Part shown: positions 63,385 through 64,000 of the stretch, piece by piece
Position numbering within the stretch: position 1 is the stretch's first letter
How the letters are laid out: every line of letters begins with the position of its first letter
NCBI RefSeq assembly: GCF_013184775.1
Contig: NZ_JAATVV010000010.1
Coordinates: forward strand, 150,323 to 214,322
Direction of reading: 5' to 3'
Origin: Martelella sp. HB161492
Lineage (GTDB): Bacteria > Pseudomonadota > Alphaproteobacteria > Rhizobiales > Rhizobiaceae
Length of the DNA: 64,000 bases
Notes under the pieces: model-generated
What the model was told of the DNA's origin: nothing
The model's database searches: none
What the model saw: only the letters and a program-made list of their open reading frames with translations
Program-made: the position numbers and the translations under genes

Positions 63385-64000
63385 GGCGCTGGCGGAAGTC
63401 TGCGAACCACCGCCACCGGTCGACTATCTCGCCTGGGCAAAGGACAACATCGTCTTCTCCGAGCGGATCTCGGCCTTTCCCGGCCCTTATCGCGAGGATA
63501 TGTTTCCATTCTTCTCAGAGATCCTGAAGGCGCTTTCGCCGGATGATCCCTGTTCGATTGTCTCGCTGGCCAAATCCGCCCAGGTCGGTGGCACGGTGCT
63601 GGCAAACATCTTCCTGCTCGGTACGCTGGAACTCGACCCCTGCGACTTCCTCTATGTCCACCCGACAGAGGAAAACGCCTCGCGCTGGTCGAAGACCAAG
63701 CTGATGCCGCTGTTACGCGAGACGACCTCGGTCAGAGCATTGTTTGCCGATGGCAGCCGCGACGGTGGCAATTCGATCCTCTACAAGGAACGGATCGACG
63801 GGCGCGGGGCGGTGCAGGCGGCGGGTGCCAATTCGGCGGCCGGCCTGTCGATGATCTCGCCGCGCGCCCAGGTGCAGGATGATCTTGCCAAATGGGGGAT
63901 GAATGAAGCCGGTGACCCGGAGGTGCAGGCCGACAGCCGGTCGAAGGCCTTCTTCAATCGCAAGGTCTTCAAGATCTCGACCCCGCTGATTGCACCGGGC
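63347..64000 (+). CDS. terL: Phage terminase large subunit, GpA (lambda) type, 5' part
   Basis: 218 residues of an incomplete gene, open to the window end. SLAKSAQVGGTVLANIFLLG is the ATPase segment of GpA terminases. FLYVHPTEENASRWSKTKL and SAAGLSMISPRAQVQDDLAKWG fit the family too. It cuts and packages DNA at cos sites. ATG at 63347 inside terS; the C-terminal nuclease domain lies outside the window. Confidence 0.9.
   Translation, partial: MTILFNPLRLIYEALAEVCEPPPPVDYLAWAKDNIVFSERISAFPGPYREDMFPFFSEILKALSPDDPCSIVSLAKSAQVGGTVLANIFLLGTLELDPCDFLYVHPTEENASRWSKTKLMPLLRETTSVRALFADGSRDGGNSILYKERIDGRGAVQAAGANSAAGLSMISPRAQVQDDLAKWGMNEAGDPEVQADSRSKAFFNRKVFKISTPLIAPG

Overview
This window is high-GC chromosomal DNA of an alphaproteobacterium, most likely in the Hyphomicrobiales (Rhizobiaceae or a close relative). 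The supporting features are an alphaproteobacterial NadQ-type regulator beside nadABC, an NrdHIEF ribonucleotide reductase, a DUF2778 envelope protein, a TGA-N9-TCA (RirA/IRO-like) iron box, and a GcrA-like protein in the prophage. I cannot fix the genus from sequence alone.

Bases 1-48000 are a stable metabolic backbone. They hold the transaldolase 3' end, a tandem array of five tiny secreted paralogues, pgi, and the cyoABCD quinol oxidase operon with a SURF1 gene. These are followed by guanine deaminase, a membrane-dipeptidase-type M19 peptidase, nrdHIEF, a short-chain dehydrogenase and a DUF2778 protein. Next come a five-gene ABC uptake operon with two uncharacterised accessory proteins, an SLC13/RCK carrier, nadABC with its regulator, a GDPD-like secreted enzyme, a Nudix hydrolase and a GH3 beta-glucosidase divergent from a TetR gene. 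The backbone ends with a complete dipeptide/oligopeptide ABC operon, a YegD-like Hsp70, a phosphotransacetylase, a lysozyme-inhibitor-like protein, a small P-loop ATPase, a glyoxalase-fold protein, an EamA permease and tRNA-Thr(CGT).

From 48046 to the end lies the left part of a lambda-like prophage or integrative element, apparently integrated at the 3' end of tRNA-Thr. In order it has integrase, a small ORF, SSB, another small ORF and an HD phosphohydrolase. It continues with an AT-rich YaaC-like cargo gene next to a perfect 28-bp inverted repeat, a CI/Cro switch with palindromic operators, a CII-like protein, a GcrA-like regulator with two HTH units and a zinc-finger/HTH protein. Then come an antiparallel McrA-like HNH endonuclease, a Toprim primase, a P4/D5 primase-helicase, a cluster of GGGARG repeats that may be a replication origin, a cos-like site, and the small and large terminase genes. 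The window ends inside terL, so the structural genes and the right attachment site are outside.

The points most worth following are: (1) five secreted-peptide genes whose leaders each carry a different 6-bp stem just before the ribosome binding site; (2) the iron-box ABC operon with a double glutamine-amidotransferase-like protein and a Cys-less FmdE-like protein; (3) the AT-rich YaaC-like gene and the McrA-like nuclease as candidate prophage-borne defence cargo; and (4) the two-HTH GcrA-like regulator, the GGGARG cluster and the cos-like site.
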